Origin: Thioclava sp. GXIMD4216
GTDB lineage: Bacteria > Pseudomonadota > Alphaproteobacteria > Rhodobacterales > Rhodobacteraceae
Direction: 5' to 3'
DNA length: 64,000 nt
Assembly (NCBI RefSeq): GCF_037949285.1
Contig: NZ_CP149926.1
Span: 1,653,501 to 1,717,500, forward strand
The position numbers and the translations under genes are program-made. Shown in pieces: positions 45,958 through 54,774 of this stretch. The stretch's first letter is position 1; each line of letters begins with the position of its first letter. The notes below the pieces were generated by a model that was not told the origin of the DNA, did no database searches, and saw only the letters and a program-made list of their open reading frames with translations.

Positions 45958-47196
45958 ATGGCTGATTTACCCTTTGATCTTGAAGCCCTTGACCGCTTGG
46001 CGAAAGTGGCTGTCCAAACCGGTTTGAACCTGCGGAAGGGGCAGGATCTTGTGGTGACCGCGCCGGTCGAAGCACTGCCGCTTCTGCGTCGTATCGTGGC
46101 CGAGGCCTATAAGGCGGGCGCGGGCCTTGTGACGCCGATCCTGTCGGATAGCGAGATGGCAAAGGCGCGCTATGACTATGCTGCGGATGATAGTTTCGAC
46201 ACCGCAGCGGGCTGGCTTTATGAAGGTATGGCCAAGGCTTATGCCAATGGCGCGGCACGTCTGGCGATTGTGGGCGAAGACCCGATGCTGCTTTCGGAAT
46301 GCGATCCGGCGAAAGTGTCGCGCGCGGGCAAGGCCAATGCCAAAGCCTATAAACCCGCATTGGAGAAAATTTCGAATTTTGAAATCAACTGGTCGATTGT
46401 CAGCTATCCGACCGTGGCGTGGGCCAAGCGTATTTTCCCCGATCTCTCGGATCGGGAGGCTCAGGCGAAACTGGCCGAGGCGATTTTTGCGGCTTCCCGT
46501 GTGGATCGAGCTGATCCGGTCTCGGCTTGGGCCGACCATAACGCGACGCTTGCGAAAAAATCGGCCTGGCTCAACGAAGAACGGTTTTCGGCGCTGCATT
46601 TCACGGGGCCGGGCACTGATCTGGTGGTGGGGCTGGCCGATGATCATGAATGGCATGGCGGGGCCTCGCCCGCGCAGAACGGGATCGTCTGCAATCCGAA
46701 TATCCCGACCGAAGAGGTTTTCACCACGCCGCATAAGGACCGCATCAATGGCACCGTGCGCGCGACCAAGCCGCTGTCGCATCAGGGCAGCCTGATCGAG
46801 AATATCGAGATGGTGTTCAAGGATGGCCGCGCCATCGAGGTCCGTGCGAGCAAGGGCGAGGCGGTTCTGAAAGAGCTTGTCGCGACCGACGATGGCGCGT
46901 GCAGTCTGGGCGAGGTGGCGTTGGTGCCCTTCCATTCGCCTATCTCGGAATCCGGTATTCTGTTCTACAACACGCTTTATGACGAGAATGCCGCCTGTCA
47001 CATCGCTTTGGGGCAGTGCTATTCGAAGTGTTTCCTTGACGGCGCACGCCTGAAGCCCGACGAGATTGCGGCCAAAGGGGGCAATAGCTCGCTGATCCAT
47101 GTCGACTGGATGATTGGCGGGCCGCAGACCGATATCGATGGTATTCGTGCCGATGGCAGTCGTGTCGCGATTTTCCGCAACGGCGATTGGGCCTGA
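45958..47196 (+). CDS. M29-family aminopeptidase
   Basis: A 412-residue leucyl-type aminopeptidase of the M29 (thermophilic aminopeptidase/AmpS) family. The family signatures are LRKGQDLVVTAPVEALPLLRRI near the N-terminus, the metal-binding region LHFTGPGTDLVVGLADDHEWHGG and the later NIPTEEVFTTPHKDRINGTV (E, H and TTP) and SLGEVALVPFHSPIS plus GNSSLIHVDWMIGG (metal ligands E, H, H, D). It removes N-terminal residues from peptides in the cytoplasm. The ATG at 45958 has GGAGG upstream. The frame is open further upstream to 45841 but without similarity. A terminator follows. Confidence 0.93.
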   Translation: MADLPFDLEALDRLAKVAVQTGLNLRKGQDLVVTAPVEALPLLRRIVAEAYKAGAGLVTPILSDSEMAKARYDYAADDSFDTAAGWLYEGMAKAYANGAARLAIVGEDPMLLSECDPAKVSRAGKANAKAYKPALEKISNFEINWSIVSYPTVAWAKRIFPDLSDREAQAKLAEAIFAASRVDRADPVSAWADHNATLAKKSAWLNEERFSALHFTGPGTDLVVGLADDHEWHGGASPAQNGIVCNPNIPTEEVFTTPHKDRINGTVRATKPLSHQGSLIENIEMVFKDGRAIEVRASKGEAVLKELVATDDGACSLGEVALVPFHSPISESGILFYNTLYDENAACHIALGQCYSKCFLDGARLKPDEIAAKGGNSSLIHVDWMIGGPQTDIDGIRADGSRVAIFRNGDWA

Positions 47197-47240
47197 TCCG
47201 CAGGGTCTTCGCCCAAGCTGGCGAGCATCCTTGACACAAC

Positions 47241-47270
47241 AAACGGCCCCGCAGGACGGGGCCGTTTTTT
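47241..47270 (+). terminator. Rho-independent terminator of the M29 peptidase gene
   Basis: AAACGGCCCC / GGGGCCGTTT stem followed by TTTT. Confidence 0.92.
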
Positions 47271-47283
47271 AAGTTATTGATCG

Positions 47284-47297
47284 TCAAACCGGTTTGA
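47284..47297. promoter_or_regulatory. Perfect 14-base palindrome TCAAACCGGTTTGA
   Basis: A CG-centred dyad of LacI-operator type between the convergent M29 and prfH genes. A similar site is embedded in the M29 frame (46016-46027 area) and in the arms of the 21701-21731 hairpin. Confidence 0.35.
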
Positions 47298-47308
47298 AAC
47301 GGGACGCT

Positions 47309-47941
47309 TCATGCGGGCCGGAAGTTCGGCCCGTCGAACACCCGCCTCGGGTTCCCGCGCTGGATCTGGCCGTGCAGGTCGTGCAGCGCCATGCGCGCCG
47401 CCGCCTCGTTCATGGCCCGATCGGCAGAGATCAGCGCCGAAAGCCGGTCGATTGCGATCTTGCGGTTCTGGTGCTGCGAGCGGCTCTCACGCACCACAAC
47501 CGACCAGAGGCGGCCCTGCGGGTCACACCAGCGTGCCCGAATCGCGCTGGAGGTCTTGTTCTGGTGCTGGCCACCCGGACCTCCGGCGCGCAGGCCGTCC
47601 ATCACCACCTCATCGGGGGCAATGGACAGGCAGGCAGGACGGGAGGGCAGGCGGAAGATCTGGGCAAACCAGTTCTTGCGCGGATGTGCGGGGCGCAGCC
47701 TTGAGGCGCAGCGCCATAGCACCGTGCCTTCCCAGTCGCGCGCCATATCCGTCGCCCCCGAGCCGGTCAGAACGACCACAGCCGAAGACGGGCCATGCAG
47801 GGCAGCACGTTCGGATATGTCGATATCCAGCCCGAGGATCCCGGCCTCGTCAGCCAGTGCCTCCAGCAGATATGCGACCGCCTGACGGCATTCTGCCGGT
47901 CCGTTGCCCGAGGAGACAAGTAGGGTTTCGCGTGGGCTCAT
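47309..47941 (-). CDS. prfH: Peptide chain release factor H (PrfH)
   Basis: A 210-residue release-factor-like protein. It has the GGQ motif in RAGGPGGQHQNKTSSAIR, which in release factors drives peptidyl-tRNA hydrolysis, and a basic C-terminal region (SQHQNRKIAIDRLSALI), but it lacks the codon-recognition superdomain of RF1/RF2 and is longer than ArfB/YaeJ. The N-terminal part (SGNGPAECRQAVAYLLEALADEAG) is the domain special to PrfH. PrfH frees peptides from ribosomes broken at the decoding centre, and RtcB (the RtcB2 subgroup) then rejoins the 16S rRNA. It overlaps rtcB by four bases. It is a standard length for PrfH. Confidence 0.9.
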   Translation of the reverse strand: MSPRETLLVSSGNGPAECRQAVAYLLEALADEAGILGLDIDISERAALHGPSSAVVVLTGSGATDMARDWEGTVLWRCASRLRPAHPRKNWFAQIFRLPSRPACLSIAPDEVVMDGLRAGGPGGQHQNKTSSAIRARWCDPQGRLWSVVVRESRSQHQNRKIAIDRLSALISADRAMNEAAARMALHDLHGQIQRGNPRRVFDGPNFRPA

Positions 47942-49056
47942 CTTTGGCCTCCTGACGTTTTATAGGTGATCAGCGGCACCATGCGCGCCAGCGGCGTGGC
48001 CAGCCCGAAAGCGGTCAGATCCGCCAGCACCGCTTCGGGAGCCTTATAGGCAGGGCCGGCCTCTTCAATCAGCAGGTCGCGGTCATGGCAGATCACGCGG
48101 CCCCCGAAGCGGGTGCGGGTCAGCGCTTCCAGTTCGGATCTGACCTTGCGGATGCGCCCATGCATCGAGGCGCGGTCGTAGCGCCGTCCTGCACCATGTG
48201 ACACCGAGGAGAGGGCTTCGGGCACCGTATCCGGCAACGCCAGCAGGAAGCTTGGTGCCTCGCGCGAACCGGCCAGCGGAACCAGACCACGATCGGCCTC
48301 GGCGGCCCCCTTGCGATGCAGCCAGTGCCCCTGATGCGCCACCACCGAATTATGGACGCTGTCGCAAAGAGGCGTGACGGTCGTGCCCAGAGCGTCGGCG
48401 GCGGTTTCGGCAATCAGGCGACGATTGAGGCGCGCCCATGCCACGGCCCGTGCATGCAGGGCCAGATAGGCGTTCCCCGCCGCGCTTTGCGGGTCAAACC
48501 CCGCCTTCCAGCTGTCCTCCAGCCCGTCGAAAATCTGCGCCCCGTAACCGCGCGAGCCAGAATGGACCAGCAGACACAGATCACCCTTGCGCAGCCCCGC
48601 AGTTCCGTCGGTCTCCTCGACGGTCTGGAGCTCGCAAAAATGGTTGCCGCCGCCGATGGTGCCCAGACCGGCCTCCCCGATCTGCCCCGTCAGCCCTGCG
48701 GCTGCCAAGGCATCAGCGGCCTGCGCGGGATCGGTCCCCCGTTCCAGAACCTCAAGTCGTTTCGCGGCTTTGTCGAGTTTTAGTTTGCGGCGTGGCAGGT
48801 CCAGCCGCCAGAGCCCCATACCGCAGCCGATATCGGTGCCGACAAGCTGCGGATAGATCCGGTCGGCCAGAAAGGCCGCCCCCACCGGCCCGAATTTTCC
48901 GGGATGGAGGTCAGGAAAGCCCGCCACCGATTGCATGCCGGACCAGCCCGCCACTTGCGCAAGCTGGTCTTCCGCGCGGCCGTCAATCCAGCTGTCGCGC
49001 GTGTAGAAATGGCGGACGGGCGCGCGGCCTGTCCTGCCTGAAAAGGAAATGCCCAT
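47938..49056 (-). CDS. rtcB: RNA-splicing ligase RtcB homologue, RtcB2 type
   Basis: A 372-residue RtcB ligase that joins 3'-phosphate (or 2',3'-cyclic phosphate) and 5'-OH RNA ends using GTP and manganese. Active-site motifs are present: DLHPGKFGPVG, VGTDIGCGMG (metal D and C), IGGGNHF, VHSGSRG, HNSVVAHQG and SHGAGRRYDR (histidine region). It overlaps prfH, the arrangement of the RtcB2-PrfH pair shown to rescue ribosomes cleaved at the 16S decoding centre. No rtcA cyclase or rtcR (sigma-54 activator) is present, and no upstream sigma-54 promoter was seen. Confidence 0.93.
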   Translation of the reverse strand: MGISFSGRTGRAPVRHFYTRDSWIDGRAEDQLAQVAGWSGMQSVAGFPDLHPGKFGPVGAAFLADRIYPQLVGTDIGCGMGLWRLDLPRRKLKLDKAAKRLEVLERGTDPAQAADALAAAGLTGQIGEAGLGTIGGGNHFCELQTVEETDGTAGLRKGDLCLLVHSGSRGYGAQIFDGLEDSWKAGFDPQSAAGNAYLALHARAVAWARLNRRLIAETAADALGTTVTPLCDSVHNSVVAHQGHWLHRKGAAEADRGLVPLAGSREAPSFLLALPDTVPEALSSVSHGAGRRYDRASMHGRIRKVRSELEALTRTRFGGRVICHDRDLLIEEAGPAYKAPEAVLADLTAFGLATPLARMVPLITYKTSGGQR

Positions 49057-49526
49057 AGGCTGTATGTCTTTCCAAGAAGAAATAGCGATCTGGAATCGCG
49101 ACTGGACAGACGGGGAAAGGAACGCTTTGGGCCGATCAGAACCGCGCCATGTCCGAAGAAAGGACTGTGGTGATGAATGTCGTCATGTCATGCTCTCCTC
49201 GGGCTGGGGTTTCAGAGGGGAGCTGGATAGGCCGATATGCGGCAAAGCACCAGAGCTGAGGGCGGGATCGTTGAGAAATAGTGCTAATTATGCACCGCGT
49301 GTGTTGCTTTTATATCCCGCTTTGCGCGGGGCTTTTTCCCTCTTTCGGGGAGGGCAGGGCCTTCGGGGATCATTTTATCGTTTCCTGCGCCATTCGGGCT
49401 TATACTTTTTGCCAGTATGAGAAAGGCTAGGGACACCGCTACCCTAGATCCTATTACAGATGCTTTTGCGTGAAACGATTGCTTCCCTTGTGAACGAGTA
49501 GACGCGATGCCTTGCAGGAGATGCTT
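49057..49526. other. Gap upstream of rtcB and of the divergent response-regulator gene
   Basis: It carries the promoters of two divergent units. On the minus strand at 49186-49136, GAGGAG is followed at eight bases by an ATG that opens a 16-codon ORF (MTTFITTVLSSDMARF, stop TGA), a possible leader peptide for the rtcB-prfH unit. A small hairpin (GCGAT/ATCGC) lies at about 49086-49100. Nothing else convincing is seen. Confidence 0.4.
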
Positions 49527-50210
49527 ATGAGCCGAGAGTTTCGCACCGCCCTTATTGTCGAGGATCACCCGCTTTTCGGGGATGCGCTGGCGATGACCTT
49601 GCAGACGGTCGCAGGGATCGAAGAGGTCAGCCATGCGGAGCGGATCGGTCTGGCGCTGGAATTTCTGGAAAGCAGGCCCAGTCCCGATGTGATCGTGCTT
49701 GATCTCAACCTGCCCGATGTCACGGGGCTTGACGGCCTGATGAAGCTGCGTGCTGCCGCACCGCAACTGCCGATCGTGGTGATTTCCTCGGTGGATGAGC
49801 CGCGGGTGATCCGGCAGGCGCTTCTGGCGGGTGCGGCGGGTTTTGTGCCCAAACATTCCAAGCGCGAACTGTTCCGCATCGCCTTCAGCGCGATCGCCCA
49901 AGGCGAGGTCTTCGCCCCCGAATGTTCGGGCGACGATCTGACCAAATCCGACGAGGCGTCGTCGCAGGATGAGGCGATCCGCCGCCTCAGCCAGTTGACC
50001 CGCCAGCAGGCGCGCATTCTCGACCAGATCTGCGAGGGCAAGATGAACAAGCAGATCGCCTATGATCTGTCGATTGCCGAGACCACGGTGAAAGCGCATG
50101 TCACCGCGATCATGCGCAAGCTCGGGGTCTATTCGCGCACGCAGGCCGTGCTTCTGGCGCGCGAAGCCCATTCGCTTTCGTCCTCGCCCGATCCTGCGAC
50201 CCCGCGCTGA
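49527..50210 (+). CDS. LuxR/NarL-type response regulator
   Basis: A 227-residue regulator with an N-terminal receiver (ALIVEDHPLFGDAL, phosphoacceptor Asp in VIVLDLNLPDVTG) and a C-terminal LuxR HTH (RLSQLTRQQARILDQICEGKMNKQIAYDLSIAETTVKAHVTAIMRKLG). AGGAG precedes the ATG at 49527 at eight bases; ATGs at 49512 and 49521 lie at or before this site. It starts a three-gene unit with the FIST-domain gene and the hybrid kinase. The order resembles the AgmR/ErbR-like regulator plus NosP/NahK genes in pseudomonads. Whether it is the kinase partner is inferred. Confidence 0.88.
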   Translation: MSREFRTALIVEDHPLFGDALAMTLQTVAGIEEVSHAERIGLALEFLESRPSPDVIVLDLNLPDVTGLDGLMKLRAAAPQLPIVVISSVDEPRVIRQALLAGAAGFVPKHSKRELFRIAFSAIAQGEVFAPECSGDDLTKSDEASSQDEAIRRLSQLTRQQARILDQICEGKMNKQIAYDLSIAETTVKAHVTAIMRKLGVYSRTQAVLLAREAHSLSSSPDPATPR

Positions 50211-50232
50211 TCCCGCCTGACGGAGTTCGCCC

Positions 50233-51435
50233 ATGCTGTCCGCTGCAATAGAACACAGGCGCATCGAAGGCGCTTTGATGCCGCTGACCGCCTCTGTGAG
50301 TGCCGATGCAGCGCGCCCGTTACAGGCGCTGTCCGAAGAACTGGGCGCGGGGCCCTTCGCGCTGGTGCTGCTGTTTTGCAGCCCGCAGGCGCAGATCGGC
50401 AAGATCGTCGCGGAGGCCGAGGTGCTGTTTTCCGGCTCTGTTGTGGCGGGCTGCACGACAAGCGGAGAGCTGACCCGCCACGGCTATAGCGAGGGGCAGA
50501 TTCTGGCTTTTGCCTTCCCGCAGGAGGGGTTCGAGGTCGAACCGGTGCTGGTGTCCTCGCTGGCACGCGAAGATGCGCGCCAGATCATCGAACAGATCAC
50601 CAACCGGCGGCAGGCGATGGCCCTGCGCGAGGGGGCGGGGCCGAATGAATTCGCCCTTTTGCTGGCCGACGGGACCAATGCCCAAGAGGATGCGCTGCTG
50701 AACACGCTGTCCGGCGGTCTGGGGCCGGTGCCGGTTTTCGGCGGCTCGGCGGGTGATGGGGGGGCGGCGGGGCAGACCTGCCTGTTCCTGTCGGGCAGGC
50801 TCTATCAGGATGCGGCCATCCTGCTTCTGGTGCGCGCCCATGCCAGCTTCCGGATGTTTTCGGTGAACCATCTGGTGCCCACGGGGCGGCGCATGGTGGT
50901 CACGCAGGCAGATCCTGCCCGCCGCGCCGTGCTGCGGATCAATGACGAACCTGCCGCTGCCGAATATGCCCGACTGCTCGGGGTTGCCGAGAAAGATCTG
51001 TGCCAGTTTCTTTTTTCCATCAACCCTGTGCAGGTGCGTGTGGGCGGGCGCTATTACGTGCGCTCTATCCGTGAATGCAGCGAGGATGGCGGGCTGGTGT
51101 TTTTCTCGGCGATTGATCGCGGATTGGTGTTAACGCTTGCGCGTCCGCAAAATATGGTGCGTCATCTGGAAGATGAACTGGAGCGTCTCAGTCAGCCCGC
51201 CGCACCCGGTCTGATTTTGGCCTTCGATTGTATTTTCAGACGTATAGAGGTCGAGGGACGGCAGATTATGCAGCCCGTATCCGATTTGTTGCGGCGCTAT
51301 AATGTGCAGGGGTTCTCCACCTATGGCGAGCAGTTCGGAGCGATGCATGTTAATCAGACTTTCACCGGCATCGCGTTTTACTCTCCCTTGGGTCGCGGGC
51401 CTCGGGGCCAAGGGGAGGAAGAGGAGAGAGTATGA
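50233..51435 (+). CDS. FIST-domain sensor protein, NosP-like
   Basis: A 400-residue protein of the FIST N plus FIST C type (KIVAEAEVLFSGSVVAGCTTSGELTRHGYSEGQILAFAF in the N domain; a C domain running to LGVAEKDLCQFLFSINPVQVRVGGRYYVRSIRECSEDGGLVFFSAI and RYNVQGFSTYGEQFG). FIST proteins called NosP bind heme and nitric oxide and control adjacent histidine kinases; in Pseudomonas the partner is NahK. Here the next gene, with a four-base overlap, is a NahK-like hybrid kinase, so the same kind of pair is likely. Heme binding cannot be judged from sequence. CGGAG precedes the ATG. Confidence 0.85.
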   Translation: MLSAAIEHRRIEGALMPLTASVSADAARPLQALSEELGAGPFALVLLFCSPQAQIGKIVAEAEVLFSGSVVAGCTTSGELTRHGYSEGQILAFAFPQEGFEVEPVLVSSLAREDARQIIEQITNRRQAMALREGAGPNEFALLLADGTNAQEDALLNTLSGGLGPVPVFGGSAGDGGAAGQTCLFLSGRLYQDAAILLLVRAHASFRMFSVNHLVPTGRRMVVTQADPARRAVLRINDEPAAAEYARLLGVAEKDLCQFLFSINPVQVRVGGRYYVRSIRECSEDGGLVFFSAIDRGLVLTLARPQNMVRHLEDELERLSQPAAPGLILAFDCIFRRIEVEGRQIMQPVSDLLRRYNVQGFSTYGEQFGAMHVNQTFTGIAFYSPLGRGPRGQGEEEERV

Positions 51436-53669
51436 CGGACCGGATGCCGGACCAGCTTGCAGCATCCCTGCTTGGGCCCGGTGATGACATTCTGCGACAG
51501 AACGAGAAGCTGCTGGCGATTGCCTCGGCATTGATCCGCCATGCGGAATCGTCTCGTGGTGACAGCGAGGCAGGATATGCGCAGTTCGAACGCGCGGCCC
51601 TTCTGGAAGATCAGGTGCGCGAACGCACGCGGGATCTGGAAAAGGCGCTGGATCTGCTGAACATGTCGAATGCGCGGCTGGCCGAGGCCAATCGCGAAAC
51701 CGAATCTGCCCGCCAGAATCTGGCCTCGGCCATCGAGACGGTGCAGGAGGGGTTTGCCCTGTTCGATGCGCATGAACAACTGGTGATGTGCAATACCCGT
51801 TTCAACGCGCTGCTGATCGATATTCGTGCCGATCTCAAGCCCGGCCTCGGCTTTCTCGACTATCTCGATCTGGTGTCGGCCTCGTCGCATCTGCATTTGC
51901 CGGCAGGCATGACGCGGGCGGACTGGGTGGCGATGCGCCGCAAGCGCCATGACGAACATCACTTCATCTTCAATCAGGAGATGGGCGATGATCGCTGGAT
52001 TCAGGTCAGCGAACACCGGACCCGCGATGGTGGCACGGTGATCTTGCAGACGGAGGTGACCGATCTGATCCGCCGCGAACGCGAAGAGCGCGGGCGGCTT
52101 CTGGATGACCAGACACGGATCTTGCAAGCCACGCTGGAACATCTGAAGCTGGGGGCCTGTATCTTTGACGCGCGGTTGCGTCTGTTGGGGTGGAATGAAC
52201 GGCTGGCAGAGCTTTTGCTGTTGCCGCGCAACCGGTTGCGGCGCGGGATGCAGTTCGATCTTTTGCTGGAACAGGTGCGCGACCAGTTCGTTTTTCCGCA
52301 TGGTCTGTCGGCTTACCGGCTGGCGGATTGGGTGCGGCGCGCGCGGCGGCGCGACAATTTCCAGATGGAGCTGACGCGCGAGGGCGGGCAGGTCTATGAC
52401 CTTTACGCGCAGGAACTTCCCGATGGTGGCTTCGTGATGTCGCTGACCGATATCACCGCCGAGCGGCAGGCCATCAGCGAGTTGAGCCGCGCCAAGGATA
52501 CGCTTGAGGCGCGGGTGATGGAGCGGACGCTCGAGCTTGAAGACGCGCTGTCACGGGCGGAACGGGCCAATGCCTCGCGCGCACGGTTTGTTGCCGCCGC
52601 CAGCCATGATCTTTTGCAGCCGCTCTCCGCCGCAAAGCTTTATATGGCCTCGCTCAGCGACGAGACCATGTCTCCGCTTGCGGCAACAACGCTGGAAAAG
52701 GCGCAGAATGCGCTGCTGTCGGTCGAGGGGATTCTTTCAGCGCTGCTGGATATTTCACGGCTCGAGGCCGGTAAGGCGGCTGTGCATCCCGGTCCGATCC
52801 CGCTGGCCCCGATGTTCCGCGCGCTGCGCGACGAATTTACGCCCATTGCCGAGATGAAAGGTTTGCAGCTTTTGATCCGCGACACGGAGGCGGTTGTGGT
52901 GTCCGACAACACCTATCTGCGCCGTATCCTGCAAAACCTGATCTCCAATGCGATCCGCTATACGCCCAAGGGACGGGTTCTGGTCCGCGCCCGTCACCGG
53001 CGTGGCGCGGTGCGGGTGGAGGTGCGCGATAGCGGGCCCGGTATTCCCGATGACGAACAGGAGCTGATCTTCCGCGAATTCCATCGGGTCAATGCCAAGG
53101 CCTCTGCCTCGGAGGGGATGGGGCTCGGGCTTGCGATTGTCGAGCGGGCCGCGGCCTTGCTGAGCCATCCGCTGACCCTGCGTTCGCAGTTGGGATGTGG
53201 TGCGACGTTCAGCGTCGAGATTCCTCTGGCCCGTAAGGACAGCCTGCCCAAACCGGCGGCCGATCTTCTGGCCTATCATGCCAGCGAACCGGATAGCCGG
53301 GAACAGACCGTCCTGCTGGTCGAGAATGACGCGGAACTGTCGCGGGCGATGGTGCAACTGCTTGAAAAATGGGGCATTAATGTGCTTGATGTGTCAAGCG
53401 CCGAAGAGGCGTTGGAGCTGATCGCCGATACTGGTGTAGAGCCGGATTTCTGGCTGGTGGATTATCAGCTTGGCGAAGGTATGAACGGGGTCGAGCTGAT
53501 CCGCATGCTGCGTCAGCAGCAGGGGGATATCAAGGTGCGGCTGGTGACGGCCAATCGTTCCTTGGAACTGATGAAGCAGGCCGAGGCCGAGAAGATCACG
53601 ATCCTGCCCAAGCCGATTGTCCCTGCCGCTTTGTCGGTGTTTTTCTCGGGGTTGGAGCAAGGGCGCTAG
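51432..53669 (+). CDS. Hybrid sensor histidine kinase with PAS domains, NahK-like
   Basis: A 745-residue cytoplasmic kinase. From the N-terminus: a coiled coil (about 45-100), two PAS_7-type domains (AIETVQEGFALFDAHEQLVMCNTRFNALL about 100-215; TLEHLKLGACIFDARLRLLGWNERLAELL about 230-345), a second coiled coil, HisKA with AAASHDLLQPLSAAKLYMASL, HATPase (LQNLISNAIRYTPKGRV, DSGPGIPDDE, GMGLGLAIVERAA) and a C-terminal receiver (VLLVENDAELSRAM; Asp in FWLVDYQLGEGMNG; K in ITILPKP). The H-box SHDLLQPL and architecture match NahK/ErcS'. It overlaps the FIST gene by four bases and ends the operon. Confidence 0.92.
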   Translation: MTDRMPDQLAASLLGPGDDILRQNEKLLAIASALIRHAESSRGDSEAGYAQFERAALLEDQVRERTRDLEKALDLLNMSNARLAEANRETESARQNLASAIETVQEGFALFDAHEQLVMCNTRFNALLIDIRADLKPGLGFLDYLDLVSASSHLHLPAGMTRADWVAMRRKRHDEHHFIFNQEMGDDRWIQVSEHRTRDGGTVILQTEVTDLIRREREERGRLLDDQTRILQATLEHLKLGACIFDARLRLLGWNERLAELLLLPRNRLRRGMQFDLLLEQVRDQFVFPHGLSAYRLADWVRRARRRDNFQMELTREGGQVYDLYAQELPDGGFVMSLTDITAERQAISELSRAKDTLEARVMERTLELEDALSRAERANASRARFVAAASHDLLQPLSAAKLYMASLSDETMSPLAATTLEKAQNALLSVEGILSALLDISRLEAGKAAVHPGPIPLAPMFRALRDEFTPIAEMKGLQLLIRDTEAVVVSDNTYLRRILQNLISNAIRYTPKGRVLVRARHRRGAVRVEVRDSGPGIPDDEQELIFREFHRVNAKASASEGMGLGLAIVERAAALLSHPLTLRSQLGCGATFSVEIPLARKDSLPKPAADLLAYHASEPDSREQTVLLVENDAELSRAMVQLLEKWGINVLDVSSAEEALELIADTGVEPDFWLVDYQLGEGMNGVELIRMLRQQQGDIKVRLVTANRSLELMKQAEAEKITILPKPIVPAALSVFFSGLEQGR

Positions 53670-53784
53670 GGTCCCGTGAGGGGCGTGCCCCGTCATCTCC
53701 TGCAAAGGCGCGTCGCCAAGCGAGGCGGGGTATGGTGGCAGGGCCCGCAGGAAGCAGGCCCTATGCGATATTGGATCGGTCGGC

Positions 53785-54750
53785 TTACACCGTTTCCGGG
53801 AATGTGATGACCTGCCGCATATCCGAACCGGTATCGGCCCATGCTTTGCGCAACGCGCTCAGGGGATGGGCCTGTGTCGGTATACGGATCCCCGTGTCTG
53901 CGGCAAGCTGTAGCATCTCGCCGATGGCGGCGATGATTTTCGGGGTCGGCACGCTGCCAAGGCCGCTGCCCATCAGCTCGATCGCGCAAGAGCGCAGCCA
54001 GCCGCCGGGAAGGCTGATTTCGGCCCCGCTTTGCGAACCGATCTGTACGAAGCGCCGGCGCTTCTCATGAGGGAGCGCATGGCTTGCCGCCTCAAGGAGC
54101 GCGCGCGCCGATGGGCCCCAGAGATAATCCAGAATGACATCCGCCCCCGTATCGAGCGCCGCCGAGAAGGTCTTCTGCATCGCAGCGGCATCTTCGGTCA
54201 GCTGTATCGTCTCATCCGCCCCAAGCGTTTTGAGATGGGCCAGTTTCTGGGCATTGCGCCCTGTCGCGATGATGTGGCTGGCCCCGAGATGTTTGGCAAT
54301 CTGCACCGCAAGCATCCCCGATGCGCCGGTGGCCCCGTTGATCAGCACGCTTTCGCCCGCATGCAGGCCCGCACGTTCCTTGAGCGCGATCCAGGACGAC
54401 ATACCCGGATTGGCGAGCGCCGCGGCGCTGATATCGTCAAGCCCGTCGGGCAGTGTGACACATTGCAGGCGGGGCACGGCCACCTGTTCGGCCATTGCCC
54501 CGAACGGCGCGGCGGGAAAGGCAAAATAGACCCGCGTGCCATCGGGCAGGGTGCCGACCCCGTCGACGCCGGGAATAAACGGGTAATGCCCATCGAAAGA
54601 GTAATGCGTGCCGGATGCACGGGCGCGCACAAGCTGGCTGATGGCCGCCGCGCGGACATGTACCAGAACTTCGCCGTCCTTGCAGGAAGGAGCGTCAAAC
54701 GTCGAGGCTTCAGGGGGCTGGCCCAGTTGGGTGACAATGGCGGCTTTCAT
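53785..54750 (-). CDS. Zinc-independent quinone-oxidoreductase-type alcohol dehydrogenase family protein
   Basis: A 321-residue medium-chain dehydrogenase/reductase. It has the N-terminal GroES-like domain (EVLVHVRAAAISQLVRARASG), the coenzyme loop SVLINGATGASGMLAVQIAKHLGA (AXGXXG-type) and no structural or catalytic zinc cysteines, which fits the quinone oxidoreductase branch of NADPH-dependent reductases. The substrate is unknown. It is divergent from a MarR gene and a 16-base inverted repeat lies 25 bases upstream of its ATG, so it is probably repressed by the neighbouring MarR protein. Confidence 0.85.
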   Translation of the reverse strand: MKAAIVTQLGQPPEASTFDAPSCKDGEVLVHVRAAAISQLVRARASGTHYSFDGHYPFIPGVDGVGTLPDGTRVYFAFPAAPFGAMAEQVAVPRLQCVTLPDGLDDISAAALANPGMSSWIALKERAGLHAGESVLINGATGASGMLAVQIAKHLGASHIIATGRNAQKLAHLKTLGADETIQLTEDAAAMQKTFSAALDTGADVILDYLWGPSARALLEAASHALPHEKRRRFVQIGSQSGAEISLPGGWLRSCAIELMGSGLGSVPTPKIIAAIGEMLQLAADTGIRIPTQAHPLSALRKAWADTGSDMRQVITFPETV

Positions 54751-54774
54751 GAATCTCTCTTTCGATAGATGAAT

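Noticed and set aside
49201..49320. Sigma-54 promoter for rtcB (as in enterobacterial rtcBA with RtcR)
   Set aside because: No GG-N10-GC element was found on the minus strand, and no rtcR-like gene is present.
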